Shown in pieces: positions 52,948-62,686 of a stretch of DNA of 64,000 nt. Within the stretch, counting starts at the first letter, position 1. Every line of letters starts with the position of its first letter. The notes under the pieces were generated by a model. It made no database searches and was not told the DNA's origin. It saw only the letters and a list, made by a program, of their open reading frames with translations. The position numbers and the translations under genes were made by a program. The DNA is from DATBSL01 sp963729875 (GTDB lineage: Bacteria; Acidobacteriota; Vicinamibacteria; Fen-336), in the NCBI GenBank assembly GCA_963729875.1, contig CAVSPR010000006.1:310001-374000 (forward strand), written 5' to 3'.

Positions 52948-52950
52948 GCC

Positions 52951-54108
52951 GTGGCACTCCTGCTGCGGCGAGCCCGCTGCCGCATGGACGACGGGTGGTC
53001 CGACTCGCGCGACGTCCGCGTGGAGAGGGGGGTCGTCCGCGCCTCGGCGAGCCCGGGGAGGGGTGACGTCGAGGTCGACGTCGACGGGCTCTTCCTGCTT
53101 CCCGCCCTGGTGAACGCTCACGACGTGCTCGACTTGTCCACCCTGCCGCCGCTCGGCTCGCCGCCGCACGCGTCGCTCTACGAGTGGACGAAGGCCGCGG
53201 AGGGGGAACCCGCGGGTCTCGCCCCGGCCCTGGCCGTCCCCCTCCCCGACCGGCTCTTCCTCGGGGGGATCCGCAACCTGCTGGCGGGGGTGGGGGCGGT
53301 CCTCCATCACCACCCCGACCACCGGTCGCTCTCGCGCGAGGACTTCCCGGTGCGGGTCCAGCGGCGCTACGCCTTCGCTCACTCGCCCGGCCTCACCGCG
53401 GCGCTGCGGCGGACGTACCGCAGCAGCGACCGGCGCATCCCCTGGGTCGTCCGCGCCGCGGAGGGGAGCGAGCCCGGCCTGCGGGCCGAGCTCGACGTCC
53501 TGGCGGCGGCGAACGTGCTGCGGCAGAACACGGTGATCGTCCACGGCACGGCCCTCGCGCCGGAGGACGCCGCGCGCCTGGCGGCCGCGCGGGCCTCGGT
53601 GGTCTGGTGCCCGGAGAGCGATCGGCGGCTCTACGGGCGGACGGCGCCCGTCGCCGCCCTGCTCTCGGCCGGGGTGAGGGTCGGGCTCGGGAGCGACGCG
53701 CCCTCGGCCGGGGGCCGCGACGCGCTGTCGAACCTCGCCGCGGCGCGACGGGAGGGCGTGCTGGACGACGAGGCGCTGCTGGACCTCGCGACGCGCGAGT
53801 CGGGGGCGGTGGCGCGCCTCGCGACGGGCGGTTTCGAGGAGGGAGCGCCGGCAGACCTGCTCGCCGTCGACACGACCGAGGGCCTGCTCGCCGGGGACCG
53901 CCGCGCCATAGCCCTCCTCCTCGTCAGGGGCGAGGTCGTCTACGGAGAGCCCCGGCGGCTCGAGGAGGCGGGGGTGTCGGCCGTGCCCGTCCAGGTGGAC
54001 GGCGCCCGGCGCGCGCTCGCCGCTCCGCTCGCCCGGCGGCTGGCCGCGATCCTCGGGCGCCACCCCGCGGCGCGCGGCGCCTCGTGGCTCTCGGGACTCG
54101 GGCTATAA
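52951..54108 (+). CDS. Amidohydrolase-superfamily-like protein with an incomplete metal site
   Basis: 385 residues. The fold is ATZ/TRZ-like: LPALVNAHDVLDLSTLP, VIVHGTALAPEDAARL, VVWCPESDRRLYG, VRVGLGSDAPS and GAPADLLAVDT follow in the right order. The first metal motif is HDV instead of HxH, so the second His is Val. An HHHPDH segment (about 118) might compensate. The later His and Asp ligands are kept. Substrate unknown; it may have one metal or be non-catalytic. GTG start 3 bp after the preceding stop. Confidence 0.72.
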   Translation: MALLLRRARCRMDDGWSDSRDVRVERGVVRASASPGRGDVEVDVDGLFLLPALVNAHDVLDLSTLPPLGSPPHASLYEWTKAAEGEPAGLAPALAVPLPDRLFLGGIRNLLAGVGAVLHHHPDHRSLSREDFPVRVQRRYAFAHSPGLTAALRRTYRSSDRRIPWVVRAAEGSEPGLRAELDVLAAANVLRQNTVIVHGTALAPEDAARLAAARASVVWCPESDRRLYGRTAPVAALLSAGVRVGLGSDAPSAGGRDALSNLAAARREGVLDDEALLDLATRESGAVARLATGGFEEGAPADLLAVDTTEGLLAGDRRAIALLLVRGEVVYGEPRRLEEAGVSAVPVQVDGARRALAAPLARRLAAILGRHPAARGASWLSGLGL

Positions 54109-54109
54109 T
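54104..54109 (+). promoter_or_regulatory. Putative -10 box for the GAF gene
   Basis: A perfect TATAAT overlapping the amidohydrolase-like stop, 27 nt before ATG 54137. No good -35. Confidence 0.4.
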
Positions 54110-54136
54110 CCCCGGCGTTCCGGGCGCGAGGGCACG

Positions 54137-54676
54137 ATGCGCGAGCTGCACGAGATCCTGTCCGCGATGGTCGCGCAGAAGGACAAGGTGCGCGACCGGC
54201 GCGAGCTCCTGCTCGACATGGCGGACCGCATCGTGAAGACGGTGAGCCACGAGTTCTCGCTGAAGCTGGACGAGGTGGCGATCCTGCTCCTCTCGACGGA
54301 CGGCCGCCACCTGCGCTTCGTCGCGCCCCGGCGCTTCGCCGACCTCGGGACGATCCCGGTGACGAAGAGGGACTCGATCGCGGTGAGCGTGCTCTCGCGT
54401 CGCTCCGGCGAGGTGATCAACAACGTGCCGATGGTCAAGCACGTGTCCTTCTTCGAGAGCATCAAGCTGCGGGACAAGCCGGCGCCCATCCAGAAGATGG
54501 TGTCGACGCCGCTCGTGGTGAGGGGACAGACGATCGGGGTGGCGCAGCTCAGCCGAAAGGGGGAGACCGGCCGGGAGGCCGGGCCCGACTTCACGCCGGC
54601 CGATCTGCGCCGCGCCCAGGAGATGCTCGACTCGGTGGCCCCGTACCTGGCGGAGGCCCGGCCCCCGAGCTACTGA
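54137..54676 (+). CDS. GAF domain protein
   Basis: 179 residues forming one GAF domain: LKLDEVAILLLSTDGRHLRFVAPRRF, DSIAVSVLSRRSGEVINN, and KMVSTPLVVRGQTIGVAQLSRKG are the core strands. An N-terminal helix (residues 1-40) and a short tail flank it. GAF domains bind small ligands or mediate dimerisation. No output domain, so it probably acts on a partner. The neighbouring kinase (convergent, 9 bp) is one possibility. Confidence 0.82.
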   Translation: MRELHEILSAMVAQKDKVRDRRELLLDMADRIVKTVSHEFSLKLDEVAILLLSTDGRHLRFVAPRRFADLGTIPVTKRDSIAVSVLSRRSGEVINNVPMVKHVSFFESIKLRDKPAPIQKMVSTPLVVRGQTIGVAQLSRKGETGREAGPDFTPADLRRAQEMLDSVAPYLAEARPPSY

Positions 54677-54685
54677 GAGGGGTCC

Positions 54686-56653
54686 CTACTCGTCGCGCAG
54701 GCGGACGAAGCCGCTGTCGTCGACGAGGAAGGCCCGGCCGATCGGCGCGAGGGGCGTGGCGTCGATGCGGAAGCCGTCGGCCTCGGCGCTCACCCGGAAG
54801 CCGTAGCGGGCGCGGCGGAACCCTTCGGCGTTGAATGGCACGTCGAGCACGAGCAGGCCGGCGTCGGAGAGCTCCCTGAGGGTGCCGTAGCGGCCGCTCT
54901 TGCGGTGGAAGGCCTCCTGGGAGCCGCTGAGGTAGAGGAGCGTGGCCACCGCGGGGCGCTCCGGCATCGCGACCCCCTGGGGAATCTTCGGCCGCTGCCG
55001 GAAGCGGGTGGTGGAGTACCCCGTCGATCCGCCCGAGCGGTACTTCTGTGCCAGCGCGTCGCCGGCCGCGCGTCCGTCGGGCGCGTCAGACGGCGGCTCG
55101 TCGAGGAACGAGTAGTCGTCCCCCGCCGAGCCTCCGGGAGACGCGGCGTCGGCCGGGGGCGGCACCGCCGGCACGCCGCCCGGAGGGCGATTCGATCCGG
55201 CATCGGCGACGCGCGGGGCCGGTGGCGGCGCCGGTGCCGCGGGGGCCGCAGCGGAGGGTGTCGGACTCGTGGAGGCGCCCGGTGCAGTCGTGGTCGCCTC
55301 GATCGCGCCGCCGGACGGTACCGCGGGGGCTTCCACGGTCGCCGACTCGGTCGCCGGGGCGGCGTCGATCGAGGGAGACGGCGAGGGAGCGGGGGCCCGA
55401 CGCCCGAAGAGGAACCAGGCGCCGCCCGCCACCACCGCGATCCCGAGGACCGCGGCCAGGCCGAGGCCGACGACGAGGCCGGCGCCCCCGCCCTTGCGCC
55501 GGGCCGCCGGGGACGCCGACGGCACGGGCCGGGCGGCGGGGGCGGGCCGCCCGGGGGCCGGGGGTGCCTCCTGCCGGACGGTGGCCGGGGTGAGGATGGT
55601 CGGGGGCAGCGGCGGCGGCGCGCCCGGCGCTGGCTGCGTCGCCGAGGGGACCGCGGGCCAGGCGGCGGTCGCGGCGGAGCCGATGGTGGGCTCGGGCCGC
55701 ACCGTCGGGGGCGAGACGATCGTCGGCACCTGGCCGGGTGGGGTATCCGGGGGCAGCGTGGGAACGTCGGTCGCGCGCAGTGCGGGCACGAAGGCCGGCC
55801 GCGTGAGGGCGAGCAGGTCGTCGGCGAGCTCGCGCCCGGTCTGGTAGCGCGCCTCGGGCGCCTTCGCGAGCGCGCGGGTGACGATGCGGACCATCTCGTC
55901 GGAGACGGTGGGATCGAGCTCCCGCAGCGGGGTCGGCTCCTCCGCGATGATCTTGAAGAGCAGGGCGGTGATGGAGTCGCCGCGGAAGGCCTTCTGGCCG
56001 GCGAGCATCTCGTAGAGGACGCAACCGACGGAGAAGAGGTCGCTGCGGCCGTCCACCTTGCCGCCCTTCGCCTGCTCCGGGCTCATGTACGACGGCGTCC
56101 CGAGCAGGCTGCCGGTGGCCGTGAGGTGGTCGACGGAGTCGGCCACCTTCGCGATGCCGAAGTCCGTGACCTTCACCTGGTCGCCGGGCTCGATCATGAT
56201 GTTCGCGGGCTTGATGTCCCGGTGGACGACCCCGTGCTTGTGAGCGTAGCCGAGCGCGTCCGCCACCTGCGCCGCGATCGACGCCGCCCGCTCCACCGAC
56301 ATCTTCCCGGTCTTCGCGATCACGCGGTCGAGGCCCACCCCGTCCACGAACTCCATCGAGATGTAGGCGAAGCCCTCCGTGTTCCGCCAGTCCCAGAGCG
56401 CGACGATGTTGGGGTGCCGGAGCTTCGCGGCGACCATCGCCTCCTGCTTGAAGCGCTTGAGCAGGTCCTCCATCGAGGCGGTCGAGGCGGCGAGGCCCTC
56501 GAGGCGGATCGTCTTGATCGCCACCAGGCGGCTGAGCTCCTTGTCCTTCGCCTTGTAGACGGTTCCGAAGGCACCGGCCCCCAGCTTCTTCTCGACGAGG
56601 TAGCGGCCGTCGATCTCTTCCGGGTCGGGGATGGCAGGCTTGCTGGAGCTCAC
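54686..56653 (-). CDS. Membrane Ser/Thr protein kinase with pilin-like C-terminal domain
   Basis: A 655-residue PknB-like kinase. LGAGAFGTVYKAKD (Gly loop about 25), AIKTI, HRDIKPANIM (about 144), DFGIAKV (about 166) and SPEQ show an active kinase. A Pro/Ala linker leads to one transmembrane helix (about 390-417), then a Pro/Ala/Ser-rich stretch. The last 100 residues (LLYLSGSQEAFHRKSGRYGTLRELSDAGLL) resemble the globular part of prepilin-type proteins and would lie outside the cytoplasm, a possible sensor. Starts MSSSKPAIPD at ATG 56653 after GGAGGACC. Confidence 0.9.
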   Translation of the reverse strand: MSSSKPAIPDPEEIDGRYLVEKKLGAGAFGTVYKAKDKELSRLVAIKTIRLEGLAASTASMEDLLKRFKQEAMVAAKLRHPNIVALWDWRNTEGFAYISMEFVDGVGLDRVIAKTGKMSVERAASIAAQVADALGYAHKHGVVHRDIKPANIMIEPGDQVKVTDFGIAKVADSVDHLTATGSLLGTPSYMSPEQAKGGKVDGRSDLFSVGCVLYEMLAGQKAFRGDSITALLFKIIAEEPTPLRELDPTVSDEMVRIVTRALAKAPEARYQTGRELADDLLALTRPAFVPALRATDVPTLPPDTPPGQVPTIVSPPTVRPEPTIGSAATAAWPAVPSATQPAPGAPPPLPPTILTPATVRQEAPPAPGRPAPAARPVPSASPAARRKGGGAGLVVGLGLAAVLGIAVVAGGAWFLFGRRAPAPSPSPSIDAAPATESATVEAPAVPSGGAIEATTTAPGASTSPTPSAAAPAAPAPPPAPRVADAGSNRPPGGVPAVPPPADAASPGGSAGDDYSFLDEPPSDAPDGRAAGDALAQKYRSGGSTGYSTTRFRQRPKIPQGVAMPERPAVATLLYLSGSQEAFHRKSGRYGTLRELSDAGLLVLDVPFNAEGFRRARYGFRVSAEADGFRIDATPLAPIGRAFLVDDSGFVRLRDE

Positions 56654-56668
56654 GTCCTTGGGTCCTCC

Positions 56669-57010
56669 TTATCCTGGGGGCCAGGCGAGGGCCCGGCCGC
56701 CCAGGAGGTGCAGGTGGATGTGGTAGACGCTGGTGCCGGCGTCGTCTCCGCAGTTCATCACGAGGCGGAAGCCGCGCTCCCCGAGCCCCAGGTCGCGGGC
56801 GAGGTCCCGCGCCGTCCGCACCATCGCCCCGAGGAGGCCGTCGTCCCCGGGGGCGAGGTCGAGGAGGCTCGTCACGTGGCGCCGGGGGACGACGAGCACG
56901 TGGGTGGGGGCCTGGGGGTGGATGTCGTGGAACGCGACGAGCTGGTCGTCGGCGTGGACGACACGCGAGGGGCATCGCCCCTCGGCGATCTCGCAGAAGA
57001 TGCAGGCCAT
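56669..57010 (-). CDS. HIT-family nucleotide hydrolase (HINT-like)
   Basis: A 113-residue HIT protein. CIFCEIAEG is the zinc-type N-terminal motif, PTHVLVVPRRHV the first strand pair, and HIHLHLLGG the histidine triad. It would hydrolyse AMP-linked phosphoramidates. ATG 57010 matches the usual start; a GTG at 57022 is also in frame and touches a TAAACT box. Confidence 0.92.
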   Translation of the reverse strand: MACIFCEIAEGRCPSRVVHADDQLVAFHDIHPQAPTHVLVVPRRHVTSLLDLAPGDDGLLGAMVRTARDLARDLGLGERGFRLVMNCGDDAGTSVYHIHLHLLGGRALAWPPG

Positions 57011-57057
57011 CGGCTGCCCCACAGTTTACATCGGCGGGCGCGGCACCGCGCTCCCGT

Positions 57058-58122
57058 TCACAGCTGGAGGGGGAGCTGGGGCGTAGAGAGCCCCTTGAGG
57101 AGCTTCCGCGTGGACGAGGACACGGGGAGGGCGGCGACCTCGTGGGGGCGGGCCCAGAGAAACCGCTGGGGATCGCTGGGCACCGGGAGAACGAGTCGCG
57201 CGCGATAGCCCTCGAGCGTGATGCGGCGGAAGGTGATCGCGTGGCGCGCGCGCACGGCCAGCGAGCCGGGGACAACCCGCAGCCCGTGGCGCTCCTCCAG
57301 CTCCCGCGCGAGGTCGGCGAGGCCCCGCGACTCGAGCGAGGTCTGCGGCACCTCCCACATCCTCCCGAGGAGGCGTCCCTCGGGGCGCCGGACGAGGAGG
57401 ACGCGCCCGTCTCTCTCGACGAGGGCGGCGGCCACCTTGACGTCGACGGGCTCGCGGCGGGCGCGGCCCTCCGGTAGCTCGGCCACGAGGCCGAGGGCGC
57501 GGGCCCGGCACTGCGACCGCAGGGGGCAGGCGTCGCAGCCGGGGTTGCGCGGGGTGCAGACGGTGGCCCCGAGCTCCATGAGGGCCTGGTTCCAGTCGCC
57601 GGGCCGGTCGCGGTCGAGCAGCTCCTCGGCCTGGTTGTAGTACGGGCCGTCGCGGCGGTACTCCGGCCCGCGCAGGGCGAGCAGCCGCGCCAGAACCCGG
57701 CGCACGTTGCCGTCGACCACCGGCAGCGGCAGCCCGTGGGCGATCGAGAGGACGGCGCTCGCGGTGTAGAGCCCCACCCCGGGAACGGCGAGCGCGGTCT
57801 CCAGCGTGCGCGGGAACCGTCCGCCGTGGCGTTCCGCCACGTGCTGGGCGCCGCGGTGCAGGTTGCGCGCGCGGTGGTAGTAGCCGAGCCCCGACCAGGC
57901 GGCGAGGACCTCTTCCTCGGGCTCCTCGGCCAGGGCCGAGAGCGTCGGGAAGCGCTCCAGGAAGGCGTCGTAGTAGGGCGCGGCCGTCTTCACCGTGGTC
58001 TGCTGGAGCATCACCTCGGAGACCCAGATGCGGTAGGAGTCCCGGGTGCGGCGCCAGGGCAGGTCGCGGCGGTTCCGGTCGTACCAGCCGAGGAGGGCGC
58101 GCCGCATCGCCGCCGTGGCCAT
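57058..58122 (-). CDS. mutY: A/G-specific adenine DNA glycosylase
   Basis: A 354-residue glycosylase removing adenine opposite 8-oxoguanine. SEVMLQQTTV contains the catalytic Glu, VPGVGLYTASAVLS the helix-hairpin-helix, VDGNVRRVLARL the catalytic Asp, and CTPRNPGCDACPLRSQC the [4Fe-4S] cysteines. The C-terminal Nudix-like domain reads RPEGRLLGRMWEVPQ. TAGACT 6 nt before the ATG suggests a leaderless start. Confidence 0.96.
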   Translation of the reverse strand: MATAAMRRALLGWYDRNRRDLPWRRTRDSYRIWVSEVMLQQTTVKTAAPYYDAFLERFPTLSALAEEPEEEVLAAWSGLGYYHRARNLHRGAQHVAERHGGRFPRTLETALAVPGVGLYTASAVLSIAHGLPLPVVDGNVRRVLARLLALRGPEYRRDGPYYNQAEELLDRDRPGDWNQALMELGATVCTPRNPGCDACPLRSQCRARALGLVAELPEGRARREPVDVKVAAALVERDGRVLLVRRPEGRLLGRMWEVPQTSLESRGLADLARELEERHGLRVVPGSLAVRARHAITFRRITLEGYRARLVLPVPSDPQRFLWARPHEVAALPVSSSTRKLLKGLSTPQLPLQL

Positions 58123-58128
58123 GACGGG

Positions 58129-58134
58129 AGTCTA
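58129..58134 (-). promoter_or_regulatory. Putative -10 box, leaderless start of mutY
   Basis: TAGACT on the minus strand, 6 nt before ATG 58122, overlapping the prmC stop. Confidence 0.35.
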
Positions 58135-58983
58135 CCGGAAGCGCCCGAGGACGACGCGCGCCCGGCCGGCGAGGTCGTTTCGCACCTCGAGGCGGGCGAA
58201 GCCCGCCTCGAGGAAAATCGTCCTCACCCCGTTCTCGATGAAGGGCGAGATCTCGACCGCGAGCGCGCCGCCGGGCCGCAGCATCGCTGCCGCCGCCGGC
58301 GCGAGAGCGCGGTACACGCTCAGGACGTCGCCCGGCGGGAAGAGGGCGACGGCCGGCTCGTGGTCGCGCACCTCCGGCTCGAGGGAGTCCCGCTCGGCCG
58401 GGTCGACGTACGGCGGGTTGCTGACGACCAGATGCACAGCCCCCTCGCGCCCCGCCAGGGGCGCGAGGAGTTGTCCGTTGTGGAAGCGCCACGCGTTCGC
58501 TGAGGCCCAGCTTCCGTGCGTTCTGGAAGGCCACCTCGAGAGCCGGTCCCGAGATTCCGTCCCGTACACCATCGCATCGGGCCTCTCCGCCGCGATCGAC
58601 AGCGCAATGCACCCGGACCCGGTCCCGACGTCCGCCACCACCGGCCGGTCCACCCCCCGCAGCAGCTCGAGAGCCGTCTGCACGAGCAGCTCGGTCTCGG
58701 GGCGGGGGACGAGGACGTCGGGAGTGACGAGGAACTCGTGCTTCCAGAACGCCTGGGTCCCGACGATGTGCTGGAGCGGCTCGCGCGCCGTGCGCCTCGC
58801 CAGGAGCCGCCGGAAGCGGCCCTCGGCCCCGGCGGGCACGGGCCGCGCGGGGTCTGCGACCAGGGCGGCGCGGTCGCAGCCGAGGACGTGGCGCAGGAGA
58901 CGCTCGGCGTCCCACTCCGGGGAGGGCACACCCGCCGCGGCCAGGGCCGAGGAGGCCTCCGCGAGCAGCGCCGCGGCGGTCAT
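58132..58983 (-). CDS. prmC: Release factor glutamine methyltransferase (two compensating indels)
   Basis: A 283-residue PrmC. PRPETELLVQTAL, VADVGTGSGCIALSIA (SAM-binding) and VVSNPPYVDP (NPPY) are intact. It methylates the GGQ glutamine of release factors such as the adjacent prfA product. The frame stays open, but residues about 142-163 read as an Arg/Ser/Trp-rich string unlike the family. Shifting the frame only there gives ISGPALEVAFQNARKLGL, the normal PrmC segment. One base is missing near 58555 and one is extra near 58489-58490. Most likely sequence errors. Confidence 0.92.
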   Translation of the reverse strand: MTAAALLAEASSALAAAGVPSPEWDAERLLRHVLGCDRAALVADPARPVPAGAEGRFRRLLARRTAREPLQHIVGTQAFWKHEFLVTPDVLVPRPETELLVQTALELLRGVDRPVVADVGTGSGCIALSIAAERPDAMVYGTESRDRLSRWPSRTHGSWASANAWRFHNGQLLAPLAGREGAVHLVVSNPPYVDPAERDSLEPEVRDHEPAVALFPPGDVLSVYRALAPAAAAMLRPGGALAVEISPFIENGVRTIFLEAGFARLEVRNDLAGRARVVLGRFR

Positions 58984-58991
58984 GGGGGAGG

Positions 58992-60077
<1,086 letters not shown>

Positions 60078-60101
60078 GTGCCGGCCGGGCTCGACCCGGG
60101 G

Positions 60102-60326
60102 TCAGGCCTTGGCGGCGGCCGCCTTCCTGGTTCCGGCGTACTTCCTGTTGAAGCGCTCGACGCGGCCGGCCACGTCCAGCAGGCGCTGCTTGCCGGTGAA
60201 GAAGGGGTGGCAGTTGGAGCAGATCTCCAGACGCAGCTCCTTCTTCGTGGAGCGGGTCGTCCAGGTGGCGCCGCAGGCGCAGTGCACGTTGACGACGTTG
60301 TACTCGGGGTGGATTCCAGCCTTCAT
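60102..60326 (-). CDS. rpmE: 50S ribosomal protein L31, zinc-binding form
   Basis: A 74-residue L31. CAC (C16, C18) and CSNC (C36, C39) are the four zinc ligands, so this is the C+ form. MKAGIHPEYNVVNV and HPFFTGKQRLLDVAGRVERFNRKY are typical. AGAGGAG precedes the ATG. Between rho and prfA on the same strand. Confidence 0.96.
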   Translation of the reverse strand: MKAGIHPEYNVVNVHCACGATWTTRSTKKELRLEICSNCHPFFTGKQRLLDVAGRVERFNRKYAGTRKAAAAKA

Positions 60327-60422
60327 GGGGCTCCTCTGGCCGGCCTCGGGCTACGGCCACAAACCGTTATCTTACAACAACTGGCCTTCCTGGGGGCTTT
60401 CGAGGGGGCCTTCCCCGGGGCT

Positions 60423-60530
60423 AACGCCGTCCACGGGGGGTCTGGGGGGTGCGACTTGTCCTGGCTGGAGAGCCAGGAAGCACCCCCCAGATCAAAGAAA
60501 GCAAGAAACAGGCGAAGCCGTATCGGCTGG
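60423..60530 (-). repeat. Intergenic hairpin repeat, copy D
   Basis: CTGGGGGGTGC (60442-60452) pairs with GCACCCCCCAG (60480-60490). Inside is a second hairpin, CCTGGCT / AGCCAGG. On the minus strand the flank ACCCCCCGTGGACGGC and the upstream GATACGGC and TGTTTCTTGC match copies A-C. Located downstream of rho on the minus strand. The 60327-60674 interval also holds a short tandem repeat and a long hairpin, but no gene. Confidence 0.72.
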
Positions 60531-60584
60531 GATGTCCCCGGGGTGCGGGATTCCGAGGGGGACCGGCTTTACCCGAGGCCCTGC

Positions 60585-60611
60585 GGAACGGAAGGAACGG
60601 AAGGAACGGAA
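60585..60611. repeat. Three tandem copies of GGAACGGAA
   Basis: Three exact 9-bp units in a row between rho and rpmE. Not in a gene. Confidence 0.7.
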
Positions 60612-60632
60612 GAGACAACGAAACAGCCAGAA

Positions 60633-60679
60633 GATAGCCTCATCGCGACGCGCCCGTTCGGCGTCGCGATGAGGCTATC
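60633..60679 (-). terminator. 19-bp perfect hairpin over the rho stop codon
   Basis: GATAGCCTCATCGCGACGC (60633-60651) is exactly complementary to 60661-60679 around a 9-nt loop. The rho stop (60675-60677) lies inside the stem. TTCTGGCTGTTTCG follows on the minus strand, too weak to be a T-tract. Confidence 0.6.
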
Positions 60680-61976
60680 CGACAGCCATCCCATCAAGGA
60701 ACTCCTTGTTGGCCTTGGTCTTGCCCAGCTTGTCCAGGATGAGCTCCATGGCCTCGACCTGGGAGAGGGGAGAGAGGACCTTGCGCAGGATCCAGACTCG
60801 GCTCAGCTCGTCGCGGGGGAGCAGGAGCTCTTCCTTGCGGGTGCCGGAGCGGTTGATGTCCACCGCCGGGAAGATGCGGCGGTCGGCCATCTTGCGGTCG
60901 AGGACGATCTCGGAGTTCCCCGTGCCCTTGAACTCCTCGAAGATCACGTCGTCCATGCGGGAGCCGGTCTCGACGAGAGCGGTGGCGATGATGGACAGCG
61001 ACCCGCCGTCCTCGATCTTGCGGGCGGCTCCGAAGAAGCGCTTGGGGCGCTGGAGGGCGTTCGCGTCGACCCCGCCGGAGAGGACCTTGCCCGAGGAGGG
61101 CACGACGGCGTTGTAGGCGCGGGCGAGGCGGGTGATCGAGTCGAGCAGGATCACGACGTCGCGCTTGTGCTCGACGAGCCGCTTGGCCTTCTCGATCACC
61201 ATCTCCGCCACCTGAACGTGGCGGGTCGGGGGCTCGTCGAAGGTCGACGAGACCACCTCCCCGTGGACGGTGCGCTGCATGTCGGTCACCTCCTCGGGCC
61301 GCTCGTCCACGAGCAGCACGATCAGGATGACCTCCGGGTGGTTCGTGGCGATGGAGTTCGCGATGTTCTGGAGGATGAGCGTCTTCCCGGTGCGGGGGGC
61401 GGCCACGATGAGCCCGCGCTGGCCCTTGCCGAGCGGGGTCAGCATGTCGAGGACGCGCGCGGTCATGTTCTGCGGGGTCGTCTCGAGGCGGAGCCGCTCC
61501 TTGGGGTAGAGCGGGGTCAGGTTGTCGAAGAGGACCTTGTCCTTCGCCGCCTCCGGCGCGTCGAAGTTCACGGCCTCGACCTTGATGAGGGCGAAGTAGC
61601 GCTCGCCTTCCCGGGGCTGGCGCACCTGGCCGCTCACGGTGTCGCCGGTGTGCAGGTCGAAGCGGCGGATCTGGGAGGGGGAGACGTAGATGTCGTCGGG
61701 ACCGGCCAGGTAGCTCGACTGCGGCGCCCGCAGGAAGCCGTAGCCGTCGGGCATGATCTCGAGGACCCCCTCCGCGAACATCAGGCCGCTGCGCTGCGCC
61801 TGGGCCTGCAGCATGCGGAAGATGAGGTCGTTCTTCTTGGAGCCCGCGGCGTCCGGGATGCCCGCCGCCACCGCGGTGGCGGTCAGGTCCTGGATGGTCA
61901 TCTGCTTCAGGAAGGACAGCTCCAGGGGCTTCGGGGCCTCCGGGCCTTCCTCGCGCGGCTGCTCTTCAGCGTCCAT
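60675..61976 (-). CDS. rho: Transcription termination factor Rho
   Basis: A 433-residue hexameric RNA helicase. The N-terminal LSFLKQMTIQDLTATA is the Rho-N domain, GYGFLRAPQSSYLAGPDDIYVSPSQ the RNA-binding cold-shock fold, APRTGKTLILQ the P-loop, and DSITRLARAYN the Q/R-loop region. Starts 11 bp inside the engB reading frame. Full length. Confidence 0.97.
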   Translation of the reverse strand: MDAEEQPREEGPEAPKPLELSFLKQMTIQDLTATAVAAGIPDAAGSKKNDLIFRMLQAQAQRSGLMFAEGVLEIMPDGYGFLRAPQSSYLAGPDDIYVSPSQIRRFDLHTGDTVSGQVRQPREGERYFALIKVEAVNFDAPEAAKDKVLFDNLTPLYPKERLRLETTPQNMTARVLDMLTPLGKGQRGLIVAAPRTGKTLILQNIANSIATNHPEVILIVLLVDERPEEVTDMQRTVHGEVVSSTFDEPPTRHVQVAEMVIEKAKRLVEHKRDVVILLDSITRLARAYNAVVPSSGKVLSGGVDANALQRPKRFFGAARKIEDGGSLSIIATALVETGSRMDDVIFEEFKGTGNSEIVLDRKMADRRIFPAVDINRSGTRKEELLLPRDELSRVWILRKVLSPLSQVEAMELILDKLGKTKANKEFLDGMAVG

Positions 61977-62631
61977 CGTGTCCTCGTGTTTCGGGCTCGC
62001 CGGCGCCCGGACCGGGGGGCGCGAAGGCGGCGCCCCGTATGGCGTTCCAGAGGGCTTCGACCCCGTCCCCCTGCTCGGCGCTCACCGGCAGCACGGCGTG
62101 CGCGCCGCGGCCGAGGCCGCGGGCGATCGACTCGACTCGCCGCTTCGCCTCGCCCCGGCCGAGCGCGTCGACCTTGTTGGCGGCGACGAGGAAGGGGAGC
62201 CGGTGGTGCTCGAGCCAGGCCCGCAGCGTGAGGTCGCGTTCGTTCGGCTCGTGGCGGGCGTCCAGGATGAGCACGCACAGGCGGAGGGGATCGCGCCCCT
62301 CGAGGTACGACACGGCGATGCCCTCGAAGCTCTCCCTGACCTCGCGGGAGGCCTTCGCGTAGCCGTAGCCGGGCAGGTCGACGAGGTAGAGTTCGCCTCG
62401 GCCCTTCCCCCCGGGCTTCTCCGCCCCCGTGACCCGGAAGAAGTTCACGACGCGTGTCCGCCCGGGGTCGGAGGAGACGCGGGCGAGGCCCCTCACGCCG
62501 GCCAGGGCGTTGAGCAGGCTGCTCTTGCCCACGTTCGACCGGCCGAGGAAGGCGACCTCGGGCAGGCCGTCGCGCGGGAACTGGCTGGGGGAGGTGGCGC
62601 TCCCGGAGAAGGTCACTTTCTTGTGCTTCAA
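61966..62631 (-). CDS. engB: Ribosome biogenesis GTPase EngB/YsxC
   Basis: A 221-residue GTPase. FLGRSNVGKSSLLNAL (G1), the TRVVNFF switch region (G2), DLPGYGYAK (G3) and ANKVDALGR (G4) are intact. It is needed for 50S subunit assembly. The TTG start at 62631 gives MKHKKVTFSGSA, similar to family N-termini; no better start exists. Overlaps rho by 11 bp. Confidence 0.93.
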   Translation of the reverse strand: MKHKKVTFSGSATSPSQFPRDGLPEVAFLGRSNVGKSSLLNALAGVRGLARVSSDPGRTRVVNFFRVTGAEKPGGKGRGELYLVDLPGYGYAKASREVRESFEGIAVSYLEGRDPLRLCVLILDARHEPNERDLTLRAWLEHHRLPFLVAANKVDALGRGEAKRRVESIARGLGRGAHAVLPVSAEQGDGVEALWNAIRGAAFAPPGPGAGEPETRGHDGR

Positions 62632-62686
62632 GAGATCGTCGTTGCCGGCGTGCGCCCTCGCGCGACGGGGGAGGGCGGCCTTCGCC

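Noticed and set aside
60585..60611. CRISPR array at the GGAACGGAA repeats
   Set aside because: Units are 9 bp and directly adjacent with no spacers; no cas genes nearby.
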